NCBI RefSeq assembly: GCF_000003605.2
Contig: NW_003114462.1
Location: 146,802 to 184,341, forward strand
Direction of reading: 5' to 3'
Origin: Saccoglossus kowalevskii
Taxonomy: Eukaryota > Hemichordata > Enteropneusta > Harrimaniidae
Length of the DNA stretch: 37,540 nt
Below the pieces are notes generated by a model, which saw only the letters and a program-made list of their open reading frames with translations, was not told where the DNA came from and did not search any database. Below are positions 1 through 11,300 of the stretch, one piece after another. A program made the translations under genes and the position numbers. Within the stretch, counting starts at the first letter, position 1. Each line of letters starts with the position of its first letter.

Positions 1-251
1 ACTTCCTTTGGAAACTGAAATAATCAAGTCCATGTGACAATACGTTTTGCATTGATTATAGACGTCTCAGTGAAGTTACAGTTGGTGATTGTTTCCTACT
101 TCCCATAATTTATGACAATAAAGATGGCATCTTACTACAGAATATTTGACATAACAGCACCCCTGAACCCCATGAACTGGCGCATTAAAATGTACCATTC
201 AACTGAACTGACACTTGTCAAGCGTTATTTGATTAGGCTAGTGCTTTGCCT

Positions 252-310
252 TCTGCCCATCTGTCCGTCTGTTTGTTTGTTTGTTCGTCCGTCCGTTCGT
301 CTGTCTTTTA
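252..310. repeat. Degenerate TCTG/TCCG/TTTG tetranucleotide tract
   Basis: The + strand reads as repeated four-base pyrimidine-rich units (CTGT, CCGT, TTGT) for roughly 55 bases. This is a degenerate microsatellite and explains the repetitive Cys/Val/Arg/Ser-rich reading of the overlapping open frame, which I do not treat as a gene. Confidence 0.6.
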
Positions 311-637
311 AGTCTCTTGACTTCGTTACGCTCTGTCCAATTTATTTCGAAGTTGGCGCACTATACATCTCAATACCATACATATGCACACCAAGTAGTT
401 TTTTGATACGCCAATGTTTTACTGTGTTTTCTTTAATTTTTAACCTTTTTCCTAGCAAAAATGCCGAAAATTACCGACTTTACACGACAGCGCGTAGAAA
501 TGCCGAAATTACCCGAAAAGACTCGGAGTTTTGACAACAATTGGCATAACGCATATCGCATACGTAGTTGTAGCCTCGGTGGAAATCAGCTTCATTTGCG
601 CGTTAGGATATTGTATCCCGGGTTGTATATTTCTTTG

Positions 638-697
638 CGCAAAGCTTATATATTCTATTCATATATTCGCAAAGCTTATATGAAATTCTATTCATTC
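638..697. repeat. Two-copy imperfect tandem repeat, 30-bp period
   Basis: CGCAAAGCTTATAT occurs at 638-651 and again at 668-681. Each copy is followed by TTCTATTCAT (653-662 and 686-695). The second copy has a few extra bases between the two words. Function unknown. Confidence 0.7.
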
Positions 698-1720
698 AAT
701 CTCAAAGGTAAGAAACTGTGCTTATTATGGTATTTATACAGTTTCAATTATTGTTTGTGCCTTTGTGTCCCGGCTTTGGTGATCGTGAGAAATTTTCGCT
801 AACCTGGTGAGAACTTTGCCAGAAAAAACGCCTTTATATTATTGTAAGAACTGAGTATGTGAAAATCTTCAATTCAGTTCAAACACCAATTACATGATCA
901 CTAACTCTGCTGTTTAGATTTTCATGTAATTCTATCTGTATCATATTAAATATATTTTTTTGTATTTTGCTCAAAAGTAATTTTGTTATTTCTCTAGATA
1001 TCATGGCATCCATTTGGTTCAGTTCAAGTGAAGTTTTCCGCAAATCCCTGGTCAGCTACAGTTTCAATCTGGCTAGTTCATCTTAAGGGATCTATTTTCG
1101 TACTAAGATGAACCTGTACGCAAACATCTTAATAAATTAAATTTAACAGTCAATGGGAGCACATGCTACAACATCTGCTTCCTTTTTCTCAGAACGCAAA
1201 GTCAGTGATAAACCATATACCTTGTCATTGCCAGAATTATACAAGAATAACTTCACCTGTCATTGTGTTGCAACTGTGCCACAATTACACAGTCAATGTA
1301 TTACACCCAGTTCACTATACTAACTCTCTACAAATCCTTATACTATTTTTTGCACAGTTTGTACTGCCTTGCTCAAAATTTTTCAAAAAAATTCAGCTCA
1401 ATCTAGCATCTGTATATTGTTTATATTTTTATTGATTGTTGTGTGCACAATTTTACTTGGTTTCACATTTCTGTGAAGTTTTATGTACTAAACTCGAGTT
1501 TTTACCATTTAATACAGAAAGCTAATAGCGGGACTTGTATTTTCAACAAACCAATGGTACTGTATATATTACAAAAGCACATTATTCGCTGCGTGTTTGA
1601 CAATTGTAAAAAGTTTTCCAGGTCTTCTTTTTTTTCTTTGAGTTTTCCTGCCAACCAAAGCATGAATATGTGTTTCTCTGTGCATAAGAGTTCAATTTCA
1701 CACATTTGTTAATATTAATG

Positions 1721-1790
1721 TATGATTCTTGCACTTTGTTTGTATCATTGAGATATTGAAACGAATCCAGGACTACAAACTAGATAAGTA
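1721..1790 (+). pseudogene. Degenerate 2A-like motif of a retroelement leader (remnant)
   Basis: In the + frame, 1752-1775 reads D-I-E-T-N-P-G-L. This matches the D-x-E-x-N-P-G-P core of 2A ribosome-skipping motifs except for Leu at the last position. A stop codon lies directly before the Asp, and a hydrophobic run (from ATG near 1721) precedes that. Such motifs are known at the N termini of some non-LTR retrotransposon ORFs. The copy is clearly dead. The short length makes chance a real alternative. Confidence 0.3.
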
Positions 1791-2091
1791 TGTGAAAAAC
1801 CAGAAAATAAAGTTGTTGTCACAGGTACTGTATACGAAGGATCATTGTAATTTTTCAGTTCCTCATCTGGTGATAGTACTTGTTTGACAAACAGTATCAT
1901 TGCCCGCGAACTAGCAAAACTTGTTACAACATAGAGTTTTGTTTAAAGGTTTTTTAGCAGGTAGTTCCAGCAGACAAAGAAGGAGAGTGGACTAAATGAT
2001 ATGATTCTTTATCCTAGTCATTTGCTGAAAGTACATGAACATGATAGGAGCAAAATTGTTCTTCTCTGGCAACAATTTGAATCCAGATTCA

Positions 2092-2400
2092 CTTTTGGTT
2101 TATCGAACAAGAAAGCGACATATATGATTATCAAGAACCCTTGCTAAGAAGAGATGGCAAGAAACGATGATCATTGAGCAGAGATTGGGGGAAACAACAT
2201 ATAAATTCAAGCCACGTAATAGTCTAAGACCAGGGAAGTCACATGTGGTGAACCAGCGAAGACTATAGAAACATTGGTCCACTCACCTCAACCAGTGTTC
2301 TAATATTCCTGATGAAAAGTACAATGCAGTAGCAGAGCACAATGAACATTTGGACAATGAACTCATAAAACCAACATTTAGACGTTCTCATAGAATATGT
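2092..2400 (+). pseudogene. Ty3/gypsy integrase C-terminal remnant
   Basis: Read on the + strand in frame with 2101, the sequence has the layout of a gypsy integrase C-terminal domain. A basic segment is followed by a Trp, then the motif R-L-G-E-T-T-Y-K, a basic region and a V-V-N-Q-R-R-L stretch, as in the GPY/F-type domain. A second part (2300-2390) ends in a basic F-R-R-S-H-R tail like the usual end of pol. At least two in-frame stops show it is dead. No catalytic core or LTR is visible nearby, so this is a short fragment. The call rests on pattern memory and would need a profile search. Confidence 0.45.
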
Positions 2401-2660
2401 ATGCTACTTGTATCTATAACCTATTTGTTGCACCTTATCATAATATTGTATCATATTTTAGTGCATTCGAATTTGATGTTATATCGAAATTCATTCTCTT
2501 TACTGAAATATTCTAGAGGACAGTAGAAATATTCTAGAAGAGAATAGTGTAATATGTTCTACAATGCGTTTGTCCTGTTGATCTGGAGCTCATGCCTAGA
2601 GTGAGAAGAAGTTTGATTTGAGTTAGAAAAGATAAAGTAATAACATAATAAATCCATATA

Positions 2661-3340
2661 GTGCGTATATAATCAATGTTGTGTTAATGAGACTCAAGTT
2701 AATTACTGTTATTCTATTCTCAAATATCGTTGAAGTCAGCCACACACAACAAAATATCTGGAATTTACCTTCAATTAATTTTTCTCACAGACAAGTCTTC
2801 AACATCAACTGTTCATTGCATTTGTTACACTCCTGTGGGTGAAAGTAATGCATACTGAATTTACTGCTTGTTTTCCCTTCAAACATCTCACATATCTTGA
2901 ACGAATTTTTTGCCAGACTAATTAGTTATTTAATTTTATCACACCACAAATAACTCGTTTGCAAATTAATAGTATATTTTCAACTGACTACGATATTTTA
3001 AACTACAGCAGTATTTTTGTGAATTGTAATACCAGTATTTTTGAGGCAACTTTACGAAATGCGATTATAATAATTGGAAAAGGCATAATTGTGAGTGATT
3101 GTAATTAGGTTATTATTATGACAACCTGACATCGTGAGTATAACAATTGATTTAATTTATTGATTTAAACACATGAAAACGGTACGTACAATATGTAAAT
3201 TATTCGTAATGACTTTAGTTTTGTTTGATGCCCACCTGCATTATGTCTTCACTATTTTATACTGCACTGTACTGAACTGTACTGTATTATTCACTCCACT
3301 CTTGTAAATGTTAAATCTTTTGTGATAGTCTGCCTTGATG
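2661..3340 (+). repeat. Segmental duplication block, upstream copy (A side)
   Basis: This non-coding block aligns in the same orientation with 22059-22739. Shared landmarks in the same order include ATCACACCACA, ATAATTGGA, GACTTTAG.TTTGTTTGATG, CCACCTGCA.TATGT and AAATCTTTTGTGATA. A weaker match may continue to about 3520 (CGGCATAC). It lies about 1.9 kb upstream of gene A exon 1 and marks the 5' side of the unit that was duplicated to give gene B. Confidence 0.8.
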
Positions 3341-3344
3341 TTGG

Positions 3345-5240
3345 AAGTTCAAGTTGCCTGCCTTGACAAATCATATTATCAGGATTATTGCACAGTGTGG
3401 GGTTATATAGATACTCGCCAATTAATTTTCGTTTAATAACGGGTATTATATAGAAGCATATTACTTGTTATGTACCTAGCAGGCTAGCTTGCCATGCTCG
3501 TGTATCGGCATACATTGGAAGAATTATCATGGCCACATTTGCTGCTTTTTGCGTGAAGATAAATTCGGTATTTCCATTGAAGATATAATGTATGTAGAGC
3601 CAAATACTGAAAATATAGTTGCAATAACACGTCTTAATACTACATTTACATCTGCATTTCTATGATAAAGTAACTCTGTAATTCGGTTATTAAATTCGAG
3701 CTGGCTATTTATCTTGGAATGAATAATAATGCTTTATAATAATAATTTATTTATGTAATTATTAAATGTGTGTGTATCACGTGTGTATATATATTACTGG
3801 ATTTGTTATGCACAATGTAAATGTAAGTGTTCCAAAATATGACAATTTTTGTACCCCACTTTAAAATCACTTGAAGTGTTTTATAATTAAACACATTATT
3901 TGTTTTTCTTAAAATAACAAATGAGTTATTTAACAAAAACAACACCACCAACCAACCAACACCAACACCACCACGACACGTAGAAAAGTGTCTCAACTGA
4001 GAACATGTTTTACTGAAGTGATTTCACGCAAAACACAATCTGATTATTGAAAATACATTGCTTATTGCTATTAAAAGTAATAATGTAATAAACGAAATGG
4101 TGTCACGGAATTATTTTGTTTTGTAGAAATGTGATATTATTTTGAAACATTTCATGTGTATCATAGGGTCCTCCTTACGGATTTGACAAAGTAGTGTTGT
4201 GTCAGTATTTTTGCTCTACTGAAATGTTTTTCGATTGTTGTGAGTCACTAGTTGTTTTGATTTTAGAAATTCCCTATACAACTTTGCAAGCTGTTCACAT
4301 GTTTCCATTTGAGTATCCTATTTCCACTTTACGCGTTACCGAATTAGAACATGAAACTCGAGATACTTAAAGATTGTATCAGCGACTACAATATTTTTAA
4401 ATGAACATCCTCTATTTTGGACCTATTGTAGACCTAATTGTAAATAACGACGATAATGAAGATATATTCCTATTATGACTAAATTTAAAAATGAATAATG
4501 CAATAATATTGCATCTTTCCGCCGATTGCAAATTTTACCACTCGCATGTCAACACAATATGATACATTTTTTATACAATTTTTGCCATATGTTATTTTTT
4601 CTTGAACACTATTCCAATGTTTTATAGCGACATACACCTTCCATCTATGTATATATTTCAAGTATTAAATTATTCTGGGTTTGAGGCTTATACTACTTGA
4701 ATTAACTTATTTAACTGAAGTGGCTTTTTTTAAATACAGATTGGGCAGTAAATGTGTGTCTGTGTATTTTTGAAACATCTAACTCTCATCACACAAAATA
4801 AAATGTCAAATAACACGTTTGAACCACGAATAGTGTTTTATTTCTGCAGTTACAATGGCACAACAGATTGAAGTATTCTATGTAACTGATATGTACAGGA
4901 TACGCCTTGTTCGAATATACGTAATTTGCATATTTGTTGTCAATTTAGCTCGAGCAATCTGTTCCCTTTATCTCACATTTGCGAATTCTTGTCAGTTAGC
5001 CCACGATTGTAGTAGGTAAGTGCTACGAGTACAACTGGTAAGGGTGTCGATTAATATTAGTGGTGGTTATAGCCACGATTATAATTAGCCAAGTTAGGTC
5101 CACGATTGTATCAGTATAATAATATTGAACAACTATGCCACGTTTCTGTTTTACCATATGCAGAACAGTAGTATGTACATTGCAAGTGAATGTACTCTCC
5201 GAACTCACTTGTATGATCTTCATAACTCAATATTTTCTAT
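3345..5240. other. Non-coding 5' flank of gene A
   Basis: AT-rich sequence with many stops in all frames. No domain, repeat family or RNA gene is recognisable. Regulatory sites for gene A could lie here, but none can be named from the sequence. Confidence 0.55.
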
Positions 5241-5242
5241 AT

Positions 5243-5250
5243 TATAAATA
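5243..5250 (+). promoter_or_regulatory. TATA box of gene A
   Basis: TATAAATA sits 41 bases upstream of the proposed start codon at 5284. This places transcription start near 5273-5280 and gives a very short 5' UTR. Support comes only from the motif and its spacing to a signal-peptide ATG with a matching splice phase. Confidence 0.5.
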
Positions 5251-5283
5251 GGGTGACGTATGAGTGTACAGACTGTGATAGTC

Positions 5284-5350
5284 ATGAAACTGTTTGCTGT
5301 GCTCACCTACTTGTTATTAATGACAATATCAGATGCCAATCCAATCACAG
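5284..5350 (+). CDS. Gene A exon 1: signal peptide
   Basis: The ATG opens M-K-L-F-A-V-L-T-Y-L-L-L-M-T-I-S-D-A, a typical secretory signal with likely cleavage after S-D-A. The exon ends ...ATCACAG before GTAGTT, leaving one base of a split codon. That phase matches exon 2, where G plus CC gives Ala. An in-frame ATG also occurs at 5260, but starting there would put a polar stretch ahead of the hydrophobic core. I chose 5284 for this reason. Confidence 0.62.
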
Positions 5351-8300
5351 GTAGTTTATTCAGCTCTTAAAAATCGTATCGTTTCATTGTCTGCACGTAC
5401 GGTTTATGCATCGACCTCCGATGTGCATCGGTACTGTCTTTGCGCATATTTTGCGATATCCTCATAATAATCGCATATTATTGTCAGTATTATTATATTC
5501 ATTAGCCAAGTCCACATTATTAAGTATTGTTCTACCATATTATCAGCATGGTTTCCATGACACAGTGACTCACATTCACATATTTCCGAGTCAATACATT
5601 CGCGATATTTATTTGGGTGTGGCCGCTGTGGACTACACGAGAATGCCATTTACAAACGGAAATAGTATTGAAATCGCATTTTTGCCTGTGTATTTTTGTG
5701 ATATATGGTTCTTCTCTGATTTTGTGATTAAAATAGAATTTGGTAGAGATGATGAATAATTAGCCTCGGAATATTTGTCGAAACATATGTAACGTAATAT
5801 TGTCACATCAACACTCATACGATGACAGCACAATTAATATTATTCATATTCAAAAAGGACCCTCCGATTCGCATACATGTGATCAATGTTTATCTACCAA
5901 ATCAAATCCGATTATTTTATATAAATATTTTCAACACGAGGCATATATAATTGTCGGTTGCATCACCCCATACATTTTATGGTAGAGATGCAGGACAATG
6001 GGCACCAAAGTATTTATTGTTTTGGTTAGTTCATATGTAGACAGTCGTGCCTTAACATTGGTAAAATGTTGGAGCCGTGAAAAACGGCATTTGATTATGT
6101 GTATTTGATCACGCCGTAACCAGAACCCACACAAGAGTGTAAAAGGGGCTCTTGACAAATGTATAATTTGGTTATGAAAGGTGATGCCGGCAATTTAATT
6201 ATAAGTTTGTTTATATGAGAGTTATAACCACTATATTAGTGTCACCATTTGCACTTGGTGAATGATTATGCAAATTAGCCACTCCCTCAACTTGAATTTC
6301 ATAGGTTAAGACCGAATTAACTTCCAAAATACTGCTTTGTTTCCGAAAAAGACTTTTACACTAGGTTAGGGAAGTTTTATTTATTTAACAAAGAATGTCT
6401 GGGACTTTTGATTATGTGATTTGTTTTGTTGTAACAATATCAATCGAGCTGTTAGCCATGTAATTGAACCGACTCAGTGATATAGCACTTATTGTATCAT
6501 TGTGCGGAATCAAAACACGATATTGCCTGGTGGTTCTTTGTTGAGAAACAATTTGTGTGATGATTGAAAATATAATGAACATAAATTCGGGATATATTTA
6601 AATGTAACCAACTGAATAAAGTAGAAATTCCATACCAAACCGTAGATCTTTATAAATAAGAAATATACATGTCCAGAAGCACAAAATAAAAGACATAGGA
6701 AAATGTCTGCTTACAACATTTAAAATGGGGATTTGGATTAAAACACGGTCTAAATCCTACTTTACGCCTATAAACGTTCCTTTGTGTGTTTTTTTCACTT
6801 TTCCTAGTTGTACAATAGTCTGGTAAACTAAATGTGTCTTTTCAGTTTATTCAAGCAACGCGTTTTAGAAAGTAGTTTGCTGAATTTTAATTTAAGTTTT
6901 AGTCGCATTGCCCCAACTGAAATCACAACACGTTGGTAAATAATTCATGTAATAGTTTGTCTGGACACATTCCAGTTCCTCTCATTGTCATCTTAAAGCT
7001 GTGAAAATTTGGTGTTAATCCGTCGACAATAAGTATACGTTATTTTTGTTAAAGACCTTGTATTTTGAAAAACATAAACTCCTAGAAAACGTCAATGAAG
7101 TCACAACAAAGATTTTCAAGCTTGTTTATCGGCACAAGCGATTTGTTTTCACATCAATTTCTGTCTTAACATGTGTAGGGGCATCCAAATGTATGAGGCT
7201 ATTGGGAACCAAAAATAAAGGAATTGGATAGCTATAATTCGATAAAAATCGGCAGATGAGAACACTAAAATCAATGATTTTTTTAGTTGCTGTGTGATCT
7301 TGTGTCTGACATATTCATATTCAAATGAACTAATCTGTCAACAAACAGGGCGGAGACCAACCACTATAGCTACTGATAACACATCCTGACTTTATGGATT
7401 ACATGAGATAGCGAAAGAGGGCAAGATCCTCAAATGCAGTTAATTTAGTTAAGGTCACAAAACAATCAAGCAGTCGTAAACGTAAACCCAAGGCTCGAGC
7501 AGTCACAGCGCAATCAGGTGTACAATAGACGCTCCCAGAACTTCGATTATTTTTGAAAAATTGCATCGATTGTTCGTACTAACACGTCCATGACTATAGA
7601 TAGTAGTATGATTTCAGAGTGAGAACAATAACATTGATACATTGAGACTTTGCAATACTTACTGCCGGGTGTGTGTGTGTGTGTTTATAACTTCTAGTAT
7701 GTCGGACCTATCATGGCGTAGTAGGTTTATAGTGTATTTCATCAATTAATAAATAAATGTGAAAATCTCGCTACCTAAAGTAAAACAAAAAACGATTGAG
7801 CAATTCTCTGCCAATACTGTGTTCTACTCCCTGTTAATTTTGGTCCTGTAGACAAGAGTTTTACTGAGGTGTTACGTGTAAAGGACTGTAAGAGAGTTAT
7901 GGTGAACACTGGAAAACCTTCAATCATTTTTTATACACCACTTAATAAGATGTTTCGGCCACAGTGAGATTTTTTCTATACAGATCATTGAACGCCGGGA
8001 TCAAACACATACAATTTACTATTGTGCCGGGAGATGGTAGGATGGAGAGTTTGTCTCAGTTACGTTGGGGGATCGTTTAAAAGGTATAAAATGATACAAA
8101 TTTTTCTAAAATAAATTAATATAAAATCGGTACAAATCTAACAACAATTTCAAATTACTCTTTATAATTTACTTATTTTATATACTCATGGTGAAGTTTA
8201 CTAATTCGCTCCGACGACTGAAATATGAATGGCAGATGTCCATTTAATATATATTTTGGAAATAATACCGAATTAGATAAAAATATGAATAAACTAAATT

Positions 8301-11300
8301 GTGTAAAAGCACAAGTGAGCTCCACAGCGGCTTTAATATAACAATCAGTGATTCACACCTTCTCCTACAGAGAGTGTCAACACCTAACGCCGCTCTCCCG
8401 TCTTGAGATCTATCTTGAAAAGCTATATGATAATGGTAGACTAGGGATGACTTGAAACCAAATAAAAATTATTCTAAAATAACGTACTAATACCCAATTG
8501 ATTATGGATTCATTGACCCGAGAGAAGAAAAAAACATCTTCGCGATAATTATGCAATAATCGTCGAGCAGTTCCAGATTGTAACGTTCTGTTGACGAAAT
8601 GAATACTAACGAATTTCAAATAACCAATTGTTTTTTTTTTAGCTTTTTCAATATTTAGCATATTTTAAATATGTTGTACATAATCTTCGGTGATAACTAC
8701 GAAAGCGAGGTCCCACACCTTCAACAATATCAAATTTATTGTTCTACATTCACCCAACCTTCCGCTCGCTGTCACTTTTCGATCGTTTTTTTTTCTTCGC
8801 TCGCTTTTGCAACCGCTTGCTGAATTCGACCGGATAATTACTGCTTTGTTTTCGACCGCGTAAACCCGGAAATATTGCCCGTTTTTAATTATCTATAATC
8901 TGATCTTTGACTGGGATGGAATATATCATTTTAAACAATATTCTGACGCGACATACTGCCACAAAATGTATTACAACACAAGTACGGTATGATTGTCTAA
9001 TTTGCAAAATACATCGGTATAATTTCGGGATTTCCTTAACGATTTACATAATTACTGTTATTTTCCCCAAGGAGAAAACATGGACCACATAACTAAATAA
9101 AGAGTTCCGTGCCCATGCACGTAAAAATAAAATAATGCCTAACATTCCATATATTTGTTATTTTTGCGTATGTCTGATATGACAGTATGTTTGTAAATAT
9201 ATAGAAAAAAAATCTCGATTATAATTTCGATTGTTTGAAAGGTCTATAGACCCTGCGTGTCTCGGTAATTATTTGTTTGTAATGTCGATCGCGTCTTAGT
9301 TCAGGACGGCATCGGTATTGCAGTCTGTCTTTCAACTCAATTCATGGGGACAATGTTCTGTATTTTGAGGGCTGAAAACTCAGATAATTAAGCAAGTACT
9401 ATTTATTATATATATTGTTTGATGATTTTTTTTATCGCGACACTATAAAAGAACTAAAGTTGTCCCGTTGAAACAGTCACATTGGTCAATTTCAACTATC
9501 CATTTCTTAACTTGAAATGAAAAAAAAAACCGAAGAGCATCAGGAATATATTAATGACCATACTTACCAATCGACAGCATTATTTTAATCTAGCCAGTCT
9601 TCCGACATTTGTTGGCAACTTTAGTGCTAAACTTGTTGAATATGTGTGTGTTGTTCTCTCGAAAATTCATGTAGATAACACGGACAAGTACGGTTCTGTG
9701 ACCCAGGACTTGCTCCGATCAAGTGACATTCAGGTAGTCAATGATGTTGTAACTACGCGCATCTAATAACCGGTGTCAATTCACGTAGGTTTGTGGTGTG
9801 ACAGGCTTCAAAATTATTCGCTCCATAGTCATTGCTATATTTTGACAAATGGTTCAAAAAGAAAAAAATCTGCTGCGATACCTTAGAGAACACGTCAAAT
9901 CAGTTTTCTTTGCAAATTGAGAAAATTATGTAAACCAGACTATGGTGTATAATTTCAAGTACAGAATTGTCAAACTGTTCATCGACCGGCCACCAAATAT
10001 TTACGGCTACAACAAATGTAACACTTTGTTAAATTTCTGAACCCCAAAAACTGTTTATACATGTCAAACTCTGTTCGATTTTTTAAGGGCATGTCGCATG
10101 TTTTTGCTCAAAAATATTTGTTTGTGATAATACTTTTATTGAAAACCTGATCGTGACTTAATTTTGATGTCAAAACTTACTAGACCGACGTGTCATTTTT
10201 GGGAAAAACGCAGCAATATTTTCCTCGTTGCTCTGCTCTCTGTCCAAAGAAGTTAGCATTGCTTTTTGTCATGTAACTGTCACGATAATCGTTGTTAGAA
10301 GAGGCGAGCAGCCCTGATTCAAACGGAACAGAGTGCCGCTCCAGCATGTTGTGTAACACGGTCTATTCACGTAACAAGAGGTCACAGTTCAATTCGTTGG
10401 ATACCGATACAAAGGATTGATGTGTCATTCAGAATTTAATAATAGATAATACTCGTTGTTTTCCTCAAACTTTACTATTAAACCACCATTTCGACTACTC
10501 ATGTACCAGTGATCAGTGTTTGGGTGAGCAGTCGGTGTTTTCATTTAGCGAGCGAGAAAGCGAAAAAATGTACCGTTTTCCGGTAGGAAAAGACCGTGCG
10601 GTCCGACCGTGCGACGATAACCAGTCGATTAAAACGCGATAAAAGCGGTGGATTGGGCAAGCGTCGTCAAGTGAGGACATGATCGAAAGAGTTGATAGTA
10701 CACGCGGGGAGTGAGTCCAGACTGGGAACTTTGTCAACAGCCCTATAGGAGGAAAACGTGAAATCTCGAAGGATATTGCACGTTCATACGTTCTTCTTGC
10801 GTTTTGAGGGCTGCAAAGTCCGAAAAAGTACACTAAATGAAACAAAAATCATGCGCTAGTGATGTGGCAATGAAGAATTTGGTTTTCCAGTACTTAATCG
10901 ATTTGTAACGCCTTGGCTACTTTATTTACATTAGCTTTTTATCCAATTGATTAAGAATTTGAGCTGACTAATAGGCCGTGTCGAAAACGTTCACGACAAA
11001 AGTCAGTTGTAAGCAGAATTATTCTTATTAAAACAATCCACAAGAACAGAACTAAGACAACTACTCTACACTACACTATATAGTGAAATATGTGGACTCA
11101 ATGGTTGACATGAAGTGATGCACATGTGTCACCCAACATCTTTTTGAGTCATAATCAAAAGGTTACTGTTTTAGACCCAAGGTCTACATTAGGAAGTGAA
11201 AATTTACTACACGCTCTAAATGAATATGAAAATATATATGTATATCTATATATCTCTCCATATATCTGAAAATCTCACCCTTAGAATGAAATTATTGGGA

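Larger units (their letters stand above)
1..1700. other. Non-coding stretch, no supported gene
   Basis: Open frames here are short, have no recognisable domains and no convincing splice partners. A tetranucleotide-like pyrimidine tract of TCTG/TCCG/TTTG units lies near 255-310. A short phrase beginning ATGCCGAAA occurs twice (461 and 499). An imperfect 30-bp tandem repeat is listed separately. Otherwise I see nothing. Confidence 0.6.

Noticed and set aside
112-802. Two overlapping plus-strand open frames
   Set aside because: Their sequence comes partly from a tetranucleotide tract and shows no domain or splice partner.
2500-2545. Heat-shock-element-like TTCTAGAA words
   Set aside because: Spacing of the units is off by one base and no gene starts nearby.
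5406-5759. 117-residue plus-strand frame right after exon 1
   Set aside because: No domain, no acceptor or phase match with exon 1, and overlapping minus frames of similar length.
7668-7684. TG dinucleotide microsatellite
   Set aside because: Only about seven units; too short to be notable.
10513-10845. 110-residue minus-strand frame
   Set aside because: No recognisable domain; open because the patch is CpG-rich and low in stop codons.
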